Assembly: GCA_949592205.1 (NCBI GenBank)
Contig: CATIUR010000005.1
Coordinates: forward strand, 106,637,277 to 106,701,276
DNA from: Helichrysum umbraculigerum
Lineage: Eukaryota > Streptophyta > Magnoliopsida > Asterales > Asteraceae
Direction of reading: 5' to 3'
DNA: 64,000 bases
Shown here: positions 10,391 through 22,347 of the stretch, piece after piece
How positions within the stretch are numbered: position 1 is the stretch's first letter
Layout of the letters: every line of letters starts with the position of its first letter
The notes under the pieces: generated by a model
What the model saw: the letters and a program-made list of their open reading frames with translations, nothing else
The model's database searches: none
Told to the model about the DNA's origin: nothing
Made by a program: the position numbers and the translations under genes

Positions 10391-12837
10391 TGTGACAACC
10401 GTCAATTTAGGACTAGAATTTAGTGCCTAATCAAGTTTTAATACATGTAATTAGTTATGTGTTAGGCTAATTAATGTATCAATTATCATATATATTGTTG
10501 AATATATATCTACACAATTATGCGGTTTATTTAAATCGTACGAGTTTCAAATCGAATGAATTTCGATACAATAAATACGGACGTTGGTGAATAATTTTAT
10601 TAAGAAATACAAATATTATCTAATAACTCAATTTTATTCAGAATCTCATTTATTGTAATATTTCGTATCCAAGTTTTATTACACAATTAATGTATACGAG
10701 ATAAAAAATACAAACGCGCAAACAAATAAAACGAATTTCCCTTTTAAATATCATAAATAGATAACTGGTAAAATTTTACAATAAAATATTTTATAATAAT
10801 TTATAATTTAAAATGGAAAATTTAAACGAATAAAATAAATATTTAACGTTAAATGACTGAGAAAACGAACACCACGCGGAGCACGGGACGGAGACTGCGA
10901 GGTGAGGCTTTCACCTACACCCCACCTCTCCTTCACTCTTTCTTTCATTTTCATTCTCCAAAAACACACACACACCAAAAACACTCTCACCAAATTCATA
11001 CAAAATTTCGGAATCATCAAATCTGACAACAAAACTTACATTTTCGGAACCACCATCAAGTGAGGAACAAGATTAACAAAAGCTCTACCATCGTTTTCGG
11101 CCTCCATCTTCTTCGATTTGCATTTGTAAGGAAATTTCTAAAAACTTAGATTTGTTTAGTTTTATGTAATATTTTGATGTTTTGATGTTTACACAACTTA
11201 TATATGTCCATTACAAAGATTAGAACACAGTTTTATAGCTTAAAAACGAGTTTAAATTGAGTTTTGGCCGGAAAAATCGCGAACAGCCGGACTTTCTGGG
11301 CTGGTGTTCATCCATGCGACACAAGCCTTGTGTCGCATGTTGTGTCGTATTTTGCCCTTTATGTCGCACCTTGTGTCGTATAAATCCTTTAGTGTCGTAA
11401 CTCATGCGACACAATATTGTGTCGCACTCTATGTCGCAAACTATGTCGTACTTCTATACGACACAACCACTATGTAGCTATTAAATTAGCATTTCGTATT
11501 CGATGCGACACAGTCCCTGTGTCGTATCCTTGTGTCGCATGACGTCTGCGACACAACCATTGTGTCGCATGTCAAATCTTTGTGTCGCATGTTGTGTCGC
11601 AAAACACAGAAAAACCAGAATTTTGAAGTCAAAGTTACTGTTCAAAAAAGTCAAATTTACTGTAGCAGTACTGTAGCAGTACTGTAGCAAAGTCAACATT
11701 TTAGAATTATTATTATTTCAACTAAATCACCAACGGGCCGTACACGTTTTCAAAACATACTTCAGAATCAAACAAGTCGTTGTAACTTGTATAAATTCAC
11801 TCAAACAAGTCGTTGTAACTTGTATCAATTAAATCAAACAAGTCGTTGTAACTTGTATCAATTCAATCAACCAAATCGTAGTAATTTGGACATATATATA
11901 TATATAGTTGTATAACAACTACAAAGGTAGTCTTTCGGGATACCGGTACAATTAATAACAATCAAGTGTCGTGAACACATTCAGGTTTCAAGTCTTTGGA
12001 CATCAATTCACCGCTAATTATTTCGAGTTTATTAAATTAAACACTTCAAGACTCAGGTGAGTTTCATAGCCCCATTTTCACTGCTTTACAACTAGGGGTG
12101 TGATATTACTACTCGATTTTGTTTTACAAGTAGAACGCAAGTGCCAAACTTCAAATACTACATGAGTTTCAAGCTAATCAATTTAAAGTCCTCCATAAGC
12201 ATAGTCTCTAGTATTTTATAGCGTGAATGTTAGTATATGATATCATATGGGATTGACAATCCTCATCCGGGTTAGCACGCACTAACCGGTCAAACGGATG
12301 TATTAGCATTTGGGAAGACGAGTGTTGATTAGGCACTCGTAGGAGGCATTTCAAGTTAGGTTTCCTTAAGTGGGCCTGACAAATCAAGTTAAGCTCAGAC
12401 TATGTGCTCATGGACAGTATAACTTTTATCTTGCTTAATTGCATTTTAAATTCAATATAAATCTTGCGGTTCTTACAACTATATATTGACATGCAAACCT
12501 GTGAGCTCACCAGCGTTTTCGCTGACCCATTTTAGTATTTATCACAGGTACCCAGCAGTAGTTTGGCTGCACAAGCAGGAATTATTAGCTCGAGTCAGCA
12601 TACATACAACTAGAGATTGGACTGCATTATTATATTTTGTAAAAGTAATTATGCTATGTAATCTCTCAATTTCAGGAACCGAGCTAATGTAACTATATTT
12701 TGATGTAAACATTTACTTTATCTATACAAGTTTAAAACGACGCATATAGTGGTCGTTCATTATATCTTATGTGCTTTGTATATTGATTAGTGACACCCAA
12801 ATCAAGCTTCCGCAAATCATTAAATTTGGGGGTGTCA
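10391..12837 (+). repeat. Tekay-1 3' LTR, complete (2447 bp)
   Basis: The LTR starts TGTGACAACC and ends GGGGGTGTCA. It contains a CT-rich leader-like stretch near 10920-11000, a possible splice donor (TTTGTAAGG) near 11124, the palindromic array (11314-11600), the 33-bp repeats (11768-11890), a second donor-like CAGGTGAGT at 12055-12063 and an acceptor-like ATCACAGG ending at 12548. The last two have counterparts in the Tekay-2 LTR. Confidence 0.9.
11314..11600 (+). repeat. Short palindromic repeat array in Tekay-1 3' LTR
   Basis: This is the second copy of the TTGTGTCGCAT array. It includes the hairpin lost at the Copia junction: arms ATGCGACACA (11314-11323) and TGTGTCGCAT (11329-11338) flank AGCCT. 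Confidence 0.85.
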
Positions 12838-13100
12838 AACTTTGAGTGAATTGAGTGACCACCTTTAGTGAGATCGCCTAGTCATGTATACTCCAAGATC
12901 ACGAGATTTGGAAAGTATGCCTGGAAAGTTAGTACTTATTTCTGAAAGGACCATTTCAACTTTCCCTGTGTTCTCAAAATAATTTTTCCAGATAACCAAG
13001 TGGTGACTTTTTGGAGATGTTTTTAACTCACCTAAAATGTTTTCACAAGACATAAATGAGTTGTTGCTTGAGGACAAGCAATGTTTAAGTGTGGGATACT
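12838..13100 (+). mobile_element. Tat/Athila-like element, 3' internal remnant with polypurine tract
   Basis: TTGAGTGAATTGAGTGACC followed by a CCTAGTCATGTATA-like segment matches, in opposite orientation, the 3' internal end of the minus-strand element (around 18430-18480). The remnant ends with TTGCTTGAGGACAAGCAATG and AAGTGTGGGAT just before 13101; this pair of motifs is typical of the 3' end of Tat/Athila elements. Tekay-1 inserted into this segment. Confidence 0.65.
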
Positions 13101-15464
13101 TGATGTGACTCAAAAAGTCATGTTTTTAAGCACTTATTTCCGCACTTTTTGAACTATTCTCTGGTGAAAACATTTCAAAAATCATTTATCATCAAAAATC
13201 ACTAAAGTAGTCTAAATACGGACGTTGCTACAAAAATCAGTTAAAACATCCAATATACACGCAAAACGAGGCAAAAGCAATCACCTTAAATATTTCATTT
13301 TTAATTATCCTATGAAGTTAAATCTTAATGCATATTTTATGATTCCATAGGAAAATCCAAGACCGGAGGTGAAAGAATCAAGAGAAACGGGCAAAGAACG
13401 AAGAAGATGTGAAGTCTGAAAGCCCGCCGATCGTCATCCGGAACACGCAAAAGTCAAACACTTCCAAATTTTACAAAATTAGTGTCATTATAAGCGTAAC
13501 GGAAAAATGAATCCAACGGCGCAAGAATCAAGCAAATCGGGCTTTAAACGAAGAAGATACGGACAAACCAAGCAACCGAGAAGTCAGCGGAAGGCATTTG
13601 GAGCACCAACCCCCCTACCGTATACGGTAGGTTGGGTGCCGTATATGGCCCCTATACTACCATTTATGCCTCCTTTTGCCTTGATAAATGGTACCCAGGT
13701 GCCATTTGACCCCCCATGTTGCTTGCTCGCCCCGTGTAACGCTTTAGTGCTTGTTCTTTGTGCTTAAAGGCTTGTACCATGACCAACTCACTTATCCTAT
13801 AAGTACCCCACTCATTTCCTCATTTCAAACACATCTTACACCTCTCTTCTCTCTCTCTCTAGAAATTCTCTCTCTCTCTAGATTTTCTTTAGTTTTGTAA
13901 TTAGTTTAGCTAGTTTCTCTCTCTAGAGAACTAGAGAGATATAAGTAGTGGTTAGAGCTAGAGGAAAGTTGTAATTGGGTAATCAGATTGTAGCAAGGTT
14001 ATTCAAGTCAGACTGTTGTAATCCTCAGTATTACTCTTCTAATCCGGTGATATTATCTTACTCTCTTACTGTTATAATGTTTACTTTGTATGTTATTTTA
14101 GTACGATTTATGATTATTGCCATGTTGATTACGTAGATTAATATGTGATTGTTGAAATGTAGATGTTAGGATTAGGGATGATGTTTAATTAATATCTCTT
14201 ATATACGATTGGTAGTTGTTATGCTGCGTACATGTTTAAACTTATCCTGGATGTAGACTTAATTAATCACCATTTCTGGTCTCTCACGTGACTGTTGCCT
14301 TAGGATACGATCTGATCAACCCTAACTACGAATACACAGTTATCTCCTGTTTGTATGAAACTATGGGATCGCCGTACTACGTCAGAATACTTGGTATAGC
14401 GTTGGAAATACCACTGGTAGAGTACAAATACGTGGAAGCCAAGGAAATGCCGATGGTCTATCTCACCGTGGATTACCTGGAAGTAACCCTTCCAGACACG
14501 GGTCTAGGTCTTGTTAAGCCGTGGAAATGCTATAGTACACCGTTAAACTACCTCTGGTTATAAATCTGTGTAAAGATATATAAGATCTTTAAAACACCGT
14601 AGATATACCTAGGGTTAGAGTACTGTGGAAAATAAGGCACTATACACTATACACATACCTAGGGATGAGCGTCCGATGGCAAAGGAGGGTCTAATCCACG
14701 ACGGAAGTATTAAAGCTTAATCAGATGAAACATGAGTTAGGAAATGAAAGCAAGGATGCCGGCTGTGTTCCCAGATGCTTAAAACCCCTAAACTCTATTT
14801 AACCGATAGTTTAACTTACTCAGCATACAACCAGTATTACTCTGTTAAAATAAAGTCAGTGTTGTGGACTATCGCCTTATTCCTTAACCCCAATCAGAGG
14901 GTCGCTTGGTCTCCGAAAGAGACAGTGAGGTAGATGTGAAGACAGTCTCATCTTATCAGAATCAGGATAACCTAGGATTCATTGACATATGCTTTAGGGT
15001 TACACCTAGACGTAGGGTCCTAGTGTTTACACTGACTGTTTAGAAGATCCTTAATTAGAGTAATCACCCATCATCAATATAATGGATATCATCCCGAAAC
15101 CCTAATCATCGAAGTTTCAGCAATCACTCTCTACTTGTTGCTTATATTCTCGTTTACTTTTCTGCACTTTATTTCTTGTCATTAGATTAGATAAAAACAA
15201 AACTATACCTACCTTGTTTCTAAACCCATCCTACTGTCAAATCATCTTTGGTAGGTCACAGTTCAATTCAATTCGTTCCGATTTTGGACGACACTCGAGT
15301 TATACTTGCCGCCTTACCCACAAGGTAGGTAGCTAGCATAGTTTGAGCCCCGCAAATATAAATTTTAAAACTTCGCTGTTCGCCACCTCTGCTGTGGTTG
15401 GAGCAACGATTCGGGATAAAACTCGACCGACGGACGGGGTGACGACACATAGTTTGTACCAACA
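13101..15464 (+). repeat. Tat/Athila-like LTR, plus strand
   Basis: The LTR starts TGATGTGACTC right after the polypurine-like tract and is tentatively ended at GTACCAACA. It holds a TATA-like TATAAGTACC near 13798, followed by CT-rich microsatellites (13838-13930) that suit a transcribed leader. A perfect 16-bp palindrome CTACCGTATACGGTAG lies at 13615-13630. A 91-codon ORF at 14288-14563 has no recognisable domain. No second copy is in the window, so the right boundary is uncertain. Confidence 0.5.
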
Positions 15465-16227
15465 ATTATTGAAACAGAGAAAATAATTTGTTAAAAGATT
15501 TAATTTATGAAATTTACCAATAGCACTTTTATGATTCGTTGGTTTTTGATTGACACATATTCCATGATGTTTGATTGATCAAATCAATCCCATGAATCCT
15601 CTGTAACGGAAGGATATGGATTAGTGTATTGACAAGTAATTAATTGACGTTTGTTTTTTCAAAAATGAGTTTCTGGCTCAGTGGATTCGTATTAAAGTTT
15701 GATTGTTTATGTGTTATTAATTAAATGATAAATAGACTTGTTTGATAATTCAATCTGATTTATTTCAACACCCGCATATACGTTATTAATATTGTAGTGG
15801 TATTCAGTTTTATGATTTAAACCTTTTTCTTAGTATATGTCACAAGAAAAGTACTTTCAATCTATATTCTCTATTGATGCGCTGTCGGCCGTCAGTGTCG
15901 TTTGTGATGTTGCAACGGCTGAGCGGGCATCAGTGGGTTTTTAATTTATAAGTGCAGGGGCCTAAGTTTCCCTAACAATGCTAATCCTAAAGGCGGGAAA
16001 GTGGTAGGTATGACCTAGTGTCGTTCTTCAAACCGACTGAATTGAAACTTAGACGAGGCAGATGACGGCTTTCAAACTAGTTAAAGGTTTATAAAATAGT
16101 GGGGGAGTTTCGGTTTTTGTATTAACTAACTTAGGCAAATAAATAAAAGCGAAATAAAATAAAGCGTAAAGACAGATAAGATAAATGTAGTGTTTGCTGA
16201 GATTTCGTTAATTAAGTTATGGGATGA
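15465..16227. other. Unassigned stretch between two Tat-like elements
   Basis: No coding frame or clear repeat boundary is seen. The part at about 15900-16130, read on the minus strand, vaguely resembles the 3' ends of Tat-type LTRs, including a GCCGTTGC stretch like part of a tRNA-Arg primer site. It may be a remnant of a third element; I cannot show it. Confidence 0.3.
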
Positions 16228-18217
16228 TGTTTGGAGAAACTGTGTTGAAAGATATTTGGTCATTATTATTCTTGGATACTTGTGATGTAAACGCTAGATT
16301 CCCTACTAATTAAATTTCTATTAGCATGTCACACAGGAACTAGGTTATGGTAATTCTGATCAGACTGGCATGCTCAACGCTCAACAATTGTCCTATAAAG
16401 AATAAATGGCCATTTCCCGGAATACAAGGATTCCTATGCGTATAAATAAAGTGGCAGATCAATTATAAAGTCTGACCGTTCTTAACATCACAAAGTATTT
16501 AGAAGAATAAAGTCTGACCGTTCTTAAGTTTAATATTACTTTCTTACGAACGGGGACAAAGATCTGAAGGTACTAGACAAAACTGGATCACTTAATGATT
16601 CCTCGTCATCCTAACAGATTTTTGTATGTTAAAAAACTTCATTATGACTTTAAACCAGCCCTTGCTTCCACGTGTTTGTACTTCACCTAAAGTGTTTTCA
16701 ACGCTATACTGTGTAACAGTCGAATAGGGGTCGTCGTATTCTTCGAAGTATTATATCGATCCATAATATGACTACCTTTGGTCGTTCCTCGACTTCCATA
16801 CGCTTGTAATCCACCTTAAAGTGTTTCCCGTACTATCTCGAAGGACAGTCGAATAGGGATCCGTCATATTACATTAATATTATTTATTAATCATCCCATA
16901 ATTAAATAACTACATCGCAGACAAACACAGTAATAAACTACTCGCAATTCATGGCAATATTCGTACTACATACCAAGTAATAATGCATAATTAAATACTC
17001 CCTCCGTCCCAATTTGATTGTCCTATTTTGACTTTTGAAGTCTTTCTTTTTCAACTTTGACCTTCAATATTTTTGTTTGTGTTATATAATATTTGATGCA
17101 AAATATATCAATGGATTTGGTTTTGAATGTATTTTCATTGGTATAATTTGCATCAAATATTATATAACACAAACAAAAATATTCAATGTCGAAGTTGTCA
17201 AAGAAAGACTCCAAAAGTCAAAAGATGACAATAAAAATGGGACGGAGGGAGTATAACATAAAACGAGTATGAAAAGGTTTAGATATCACCCGGAAATTAA
17301 AGCGTAGCAGCGTATTATTAAAATTGACAAACTCTTCACACGTACAAAGCTAATCTTCAATTACAATCATTCCTTCTAATTCCTGGATCAATCCGTAGAT
17401 TAATCTGACTAATTCTAGAGAGAAAAAGAACGCGAAAAATTAAAGAAAATATGGAATTGTGTTTTTGGAGCTGAAACTTTTCCAGCAGGTGTGTTTTTGA
17501 ATTACGAATCTAGCCATATATTTATAGTTGAAATCCGGCTTACAATAGCAAAAATAGGCACATTTTAGTGAAAAGCGCGTGCGGTACGTATATCCCAGCC
17601 GGATCCGGGTCGGGCGGGCCGGATCCCGGTCAAATGTCATGGGTACGGATCCAAAAGAAGCCAGAAACGGGTCCAGGGTTACTTTCCAACTGGCGGTTGG
17701 CCGGTTCCAGCCGGTACCGGCTCGGGTTCTTTTTAGTTTATGTTTTGCTTTGTATCTTCTTCGTTAAGCGTCCGTTTTTGATAATTCATTTTGCGTTGGA
17801 TTCAATTTTTATAAACGGAGACTTTGAAGTAAAGAAATCTTTGAGATGAGTCTCCTATCTTCAGATAACTTGTTCCGAATGTTTTGAATCTTTCATTGCG
17901 CGTAGAATCTTCGGTTCTTATCTTTTTTCATTGATTCTTTTTGCGTTAGATTTGATTTTCGAAAATGAAGACTTTGATGTAAATAAATCTCTAAGATGAT
18001 TTTTTATCTTGATATCTTTTGTCTTGAATTCTTTCAAATCTTCAAAAGTGCGTAGAATCTTCATTTTTCGTCCGTTTTGCTTGATTTTTCTCGTGCTTCC
18101 TTATTTTAATCTACTTGACAAAATAACATTGATTAATATAATATTTGAGCTTATTTTCCAAGTATTGATCTTAAAATGAGGGAGATATCAGTAGTAAAAA
18201 TGTGACACGCGATATCA
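16228..18217 (-). repeat. LTR copy A (3' LTR of the Tat-like element)
   Basis: On the minus strand it starts TGATATCGCG and ends CCAAACA. It is shared with copy B (23543-25541) and partly with copy C (25948-27045). Relative to B it lacks a stretch of a few hundred bases around 16664 (between TTGCTT and CCACGTG) and has gained a 254-bp MITE. A GC-rich segment with many CCGG sites lies at 17590-17730. Tracts after 18217 (TCCCACACTTGAA and TTGCTTGTCCTCAAGCAA) are the polypurine region in complement. Confidence 0.75.
16998..17251. mobile_element. Stowaway (Tc1/mariner) MITE inside LTR copy A
   Basis: The 254-bp element has inverted ends CTCCCTCCGTCCC and GGGACGGAGGGAG and is flanked by TA on both sides (16996-16997, 17252-17253). 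The two halves fold back almost throughout, so nearly the same ORF appears on both strands. LTR copy B has the empty site (AGATATAACATAAAACGAG, around 24639), which fixes both borders exactly. Confidence 0.93.
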
Positions 18218-18860
18218 AGTATCCCACACTTGAACTTTTGCTTGTCCTCAAGCAAACTCATCTTAAAAAGGGCGTTAGAGAGATATTCTAATTGATTATT
18301 TTAGAAGTAATAATTTCAAAAGGATATAACGTTCCAGTTGCGAAAGAATTTTCAAGTGGAACTTGAGTTTTTATAGAATTTGATACTTTCTGTAAGCAAT
18401 CCTTTTTTATCTTTGATAGAGATTATACATGGCTAGGCAACCCTCGCAGTCGGTGACTCAATTCACTCAAGTGTTTAGGTTGTCCTAATTGCTAGTGTCA
18501 ATCACTCAGATAGCCAGTCATGCCGCATCTTTTGTCATAAGCTTGATCAAGAATCAAATCTCCATCACTTGGATGAGAACGGTGCTAATCTTTCATGATA
18601 TCTAGAAAAGAATTTGGGTTTAGTGTTTTGAGGTAATGAGGAAGAATGAGGTGTGGATTTATAATGGGTGAAAAGAGAAAATGTTTTTGGGTATTTTTTT
18701 CCTTCGTATCCTTTTGAAACTTTAGATAAGGATATTGATTCTTTTCGAGAAAATCTCTTTTGAAATTTTCCGAATTCTAATAAAAACTCAAGTGTTTTAT
18801 TGATTTCGCAGCTCCCTTTTGATTTTTGATTATCCTTTGGGACTTCGTTGAGGAGAGCTA

Positions 18861-18915
<55 letters not shown>

Positions 18916-20431
18916 AAATGCCTAGCTCACCAAAGGATGTTTCTATGTCCTGAGGTTCCTTGGCACGGGATTGCGATTTTTTTGGTTTTACTTGTAAGAA
19001 TTTTGAAAATTGAGTGTGTCTGTGAAAGAGTATTTCCATTGTTTCTAAGAGAAAATGTAAAGGAAAATTTGGTTGGGAGTGTATAGGGTTTTGGTGGTTG
19101 TGTGGAGAGTTGGTAGAATTTTTGAATGGAGATTTAGGAGGGAAATGATGAGGATTCCTTAGAAATATCGAGATCGATTGCACCTGTACCACATATGGCA
19201 CTCATCGATGTGATCTCGAAATGTATTACAAGAGCAAGTTCTAATTTCAATGCATACATCGGCACACTCATGAAACGAAAAGTGAAGCAATGAAGATGAA
19301 TGCTTATTTTGGGCTCAAAACCTCACGAATCGAATATTTGGTCAATGTGTGTCTAGTCATGCGTTGCCTTTTTCAGTCCGTATCTTATCCTTTAAAAACT
19401 TTTGTTTCAGGTTTGAAATTCATTTCTTGCTGTAAGTTACATTTTTGGTTCATAATATTTTAAAAATTGCTTTTGAATCTAAATTTTTTGAAAATTTCTC
19501 TATTTTTAGCCTTTTTATGAAAAAGTCTTTTACTTTACGGACAAGAGGTCAAACATGCGGTTGCAAACCGTATATCCCACACTTAAAGGAACATTGTCCC
19601 TAATGTTCGAATCTATGTATAAAATACCTCTTGTCGAAGTATCCCACACTTAGAATTCTCTACTAATTACTGGAAGTTACTTCAAGTGTTTTGTGGGTTC
19701 CGAGGATGCCACACTTAGTGTTTTGGATATAGGTTGAGATAATCTTTTTTAGAAAGAAGAATAGTTGCAAAAGGTTTATAACAGAAAAACTCCCATGGTT
19801 TCGCTTAGATAAAGGTTTAGTGCGCTCCTATCGGCTACTCGTCAAAAGTTTGTTGTTTTGCCGACTTGCGAATTGTGGTCTCCGGCATGCTCCGAGGTGT
19901 AGCCGATAATCGTCTCCGTTGTGATTTCCGCTAAATTTTGTTTTGGCCAATCAAAAATTCCACTCACTAATTATATAATCGCTGCTAATGTGCTCGGATT
20001 TCTTCAAGTGTTTTTGTGATTTGTCTCGTAGGTGTGAACACGTTTGATATAATTTTCTTTAGTGCTGTTCACCTTCCTTGTTCCACGAGACTCAGAAGTA
20101 TGAGAATACTTAATTGGCTTGGAGACGCTGTTTGGGAAGAGTGGTGAACAAAAACTTTGTTGCGATAGAAAGTTTCTTGAAGAAACTTCCTCTTATACCC
20201 AAGTGTGAAAGATAGTCGGAGACTTCGTCACTTCTTGGAATTTAAAATTGCAAGAATTTAAAACACGGGTTGCCTCCCAAGAAGCACTCTTTTAAAGTTG
20301 AGAGCTCGACTTCTTTCCTCCTAGCTAGATGGAGATGGATGCATCTCTGGGATCCCCTATGATGATGTTGTGGGCCCTAGGTTGCGGGAAAGTGTATCGA
20401 GGTGGATAGATACTCATGATTATTGTCGTAA
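18218..20431 (-). other. Noncoding 3' internal region of the Tat-like element
   Basis: No supported gene. AAGTGTGGGAT-like tracts occur, as complements, at about 18222, 19569, 19641 and 19690, and a GACAATGTTCC motif precedes one of them; these look like repeated polypurine-type signals. The conserved GGGAGGCAACCC motif is at 20267-20279 in complement. The ORF on the minus strand at 18830-19201 is partly made of the TA microsatellite and is not a gene. Confidence 0.6.
18855..18928. repeat. (TA)n microsatellite inside an inverted repeat
   Basis: About 24 TA units (18864-18912) are bracketed by the perfect inverted arms GAGCTAGGCAT (18855-18865) and ATGCCTAGCTC (18918-18928). The arms continue outward into a second match (ATCCTTTGG on each side), broken by a 14-nt insertion on the left. 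Confidence 0.85.
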
Positions 20432-21055
20432 TCAATTCGAGTGGACTATCTCTCGAGACTGCATTGTAGTTCTGAAGATGCTCTGAACTTGTCCTTGAAG
20501 TCCGAAGGTGATATAGTCGACTGCTTTAGTGACAGGCCCATTAGGGTCGGTCATTGTGGTTGTGTCTGTCTTAAAAACTTCTCTGGGCGATGGGTTTTGC
20601 TTGAGTGAGTGCACAAACGCCAAGAATTGCAGTTTTATGTCTTCGTAATTCTTGGGATTTCCATTGAATCTTCCGATGGATGTGCACAGGTCATTGATTT
20701 GCCGGTGCTGATGGTTGTTGAATGGAAAGTCAGATTCTGAGAAAACTAGAGTAAGCTGATGAAGTATCTCCTTACATCTTGAGTGGAATATGAGCTTTGC
20801 TCTGGACTTACTTTTCCGTACTTGAATCTCCCGTAGACGGATTGTAATGAAAGTGGCAATATCGGGGGGTGATTCATGTGTAAGCTCGAAGGGTTGTTCA
20901 CTCCTTGATTCGTCCCAAACGAGATCTCTAAGTTCTTCGATCAATAGCTCAATTTGTTTCTCAAAGGTGGAGTTGATAATCATAGATCCGCTTTCTTTGG
21001 AACTGAGGTGATCATCTCTACTTAGCAAATCGAGTAGTGATGTGAGGTTGTTCAT
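20432..21055 (-). CDS. Uncharacterised ORF of the Tat-like element (207 codons)
   Basis: I do not recognise this ORF. It follows the gag-protease region by about 40 bp on the minus strand, after a stop. It is rich in charged residues (KQIELLIEELRDLVWDE, LREIQVRKSKSRAKLIF) with probable helices and no RT or integrase motif. It may be a degenerate accessory ORF, or a chance survivor in a decayed element. The start codon is not certain. Confidence 0.35.
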   Translation of the reverse strand: MNNLTSLLDLLSRDDHLSSKESGSMIINSTFEKQIELLIEELRDLVWDESRSEQPFELTHESPPDIATFITIRLREIQVRKSKSRAKLIFHSRCKEILHQLTLVFSESDFPFNNHQHRQINDLCTSIGRFNGNPKNYEDIKLQFLAFVHSLKQNPSPREVFKTDTTTMTDPNGPVTKAVDYITFGLQGQVQSIFRTTMQSREIVHSN

Positions 21056-21094
21056 CGTCGAGATGTCAGCATGGCTGCTCGGATGTCCAGAAGT

Positions 21095-22347
21095 CTATTT
21101 CATATGTGCTCTAATGGATCTTAACATCTCCCATTGTGTTGAGGTGAAGGGGATAATAGATCTTTTAAGGGCATTGTAGATCCTAGTATACGTCCGTTTC
21201 TGTTGCTGACAGAATCGCAGTTCAGCAGGGGGAAGAGCAAGCAAGCTGACTGCACTGCTCATTCCTCCTACTGCTTTGTCGAATCTTTGGATGAATTCGT
21301 CAAGTACTTTGGGATCTGCAATGGTTTGTGGTTGGTCTCTGGTGCGTATGGAATATTCTTTCAGTGTTTCTCCTCTCGTGGGATGGTTCTGGTTACGTCC
21401 TGCCATTTCTTCAGTGGTAAACGGATTAGGTGGCAGTCTGCTTATTTTGTTTTCTTCTTCCATCTTTCTCGTTCTAAATATTTCTTCCATCGTTGGCTTT
21501 TTAGCTGATGAAGATTCATTTTTCATCTCTTGTCTTATTACTCGGAGGTCAATTGGGAAATATGGCGTGATCGCCATTTCTTTGCTAGATTTCCTTTCAC
21601 TTGTTGACCTTGCAGTTACTTCGTCCTTTATGTTCTTGTTCATGGAGATCATGTACATATCAGCTTGCTCTCCAGGGTTTGGATTGTCGATATGGAAAGT
21701 GATGGTTTCTCCTAGAGACTGCAGGCTGATGGTTTGTGCGAAGACGTTGATGACTGCCTTGGTCGTATTCATTCAAGGTCTTCCTAGTATGATTGGGATG
21801 TGTACATCTTCCTGCATATTAATTACTACAAAATCTGATAGGTAAAGAAATCTGTCAATCCTAACTAAAACATTTTCAGCAATTCCCCTAGGGTATTTTA
21901 CAAAGTGGTCAGCAAGCTGAATGCTCATTTTGGTAGGTCGAAGATTTTCTAAATCAAGCCTCTTGAAAAGTGAGTATCGCATGAGATTAACACTAGCTCC
22001 TTAATCGGTGAGAGAACAGATAATGCCTGAATTGTAGATGGAACATGAGAGAGTAAAACGTCCGATGTCTCCGAGTTTTTCTGGAATGGTATTTTTCAAG
22101 ATAGGTGAACATTCCTCGTTTAGCAGGACATTGGGGACTTCGGGTACCTTATCCTTGGTTGTAAGAAGTCTTCTAGATACTTTTTCGAAGGAACTTCTGA
22201 GACGGTATCTAGGAATTTCCTATCAAGCTTAAAAGACTTAAGCTTGTCGGGTCGTTGTTTAAGACGAGCCAGAAATGGAATGTTTACTTTCTTCTTTAAT
22301 GTAGACTCAAAATCTATTGTTGATGGGACAACAGGTGGTTCCTCCAC
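21095..22347 (-). pseudogene. Degenerate aspartic protease region of Athila/Tat type
   Basis: Segments on the minus strand match the conserved linker and protease region of Athila/Tat polyproteins: VNIPFLARLKQRPDKLKSF, then NEECSPIL, GASVNLM, ADHFVKYPRGIAENVLV, DFVVINM and PIILGRP. The active site, expected as D-L/S-G-A, reads D-stop-G-A around 21999-22001. A second in-frame stop follows GRP at about 21773, and a frameshift near 22145 separates the linker from the protease. The C-terminal 200 residues (to 21095) are charged and unrecognised. It cannot be functional as it stands. Confidence 0.7.

Larger units (their letters stand above)
3944..12837 (+). mobile_element. Tekay-1: Ty3/gypsy chromovirus, 5' LTR interrupted
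   Basis: The order is truncated 5' LTR (3944-5455), tRNA-Met primer site (5461-5472), broken gag-pol (5909-10356), polypurine tract (10378-10390) and complete 3' LTR (10391-12837). The first 933 bp of the 5' LTR are missing exactly where the Copia element ends, which fits a Copia insertion with the missing part left of the window. The domain order PR-RT-RH-IN, the FIDD catalytic box and a C-terminal chromodomain-like segment place it near the Tekay/Del lineage. No upstream extra ORFs are present, unlike Tekay-2. The right flank is the 3' internal end of a Tat-like element, so this is at least a two-level nest. Confidence 0.85.

Noticed and set aside
14288..14563. 91-codon ORF as a gene
   Set aside because: It lies in the interior of a probable LTR, has no known domain and no sign of exons.
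17035..17256. Paired ORFs on both strands with near-identical products
   Set aside because: They are the two arms of the Stowaway MITE read in opposite directions.
18830..19201. Minus-strand 123-codon ORF
   Set aside because: A large part is the Tyr-Ile repeat encoded by the TA microsatellite.
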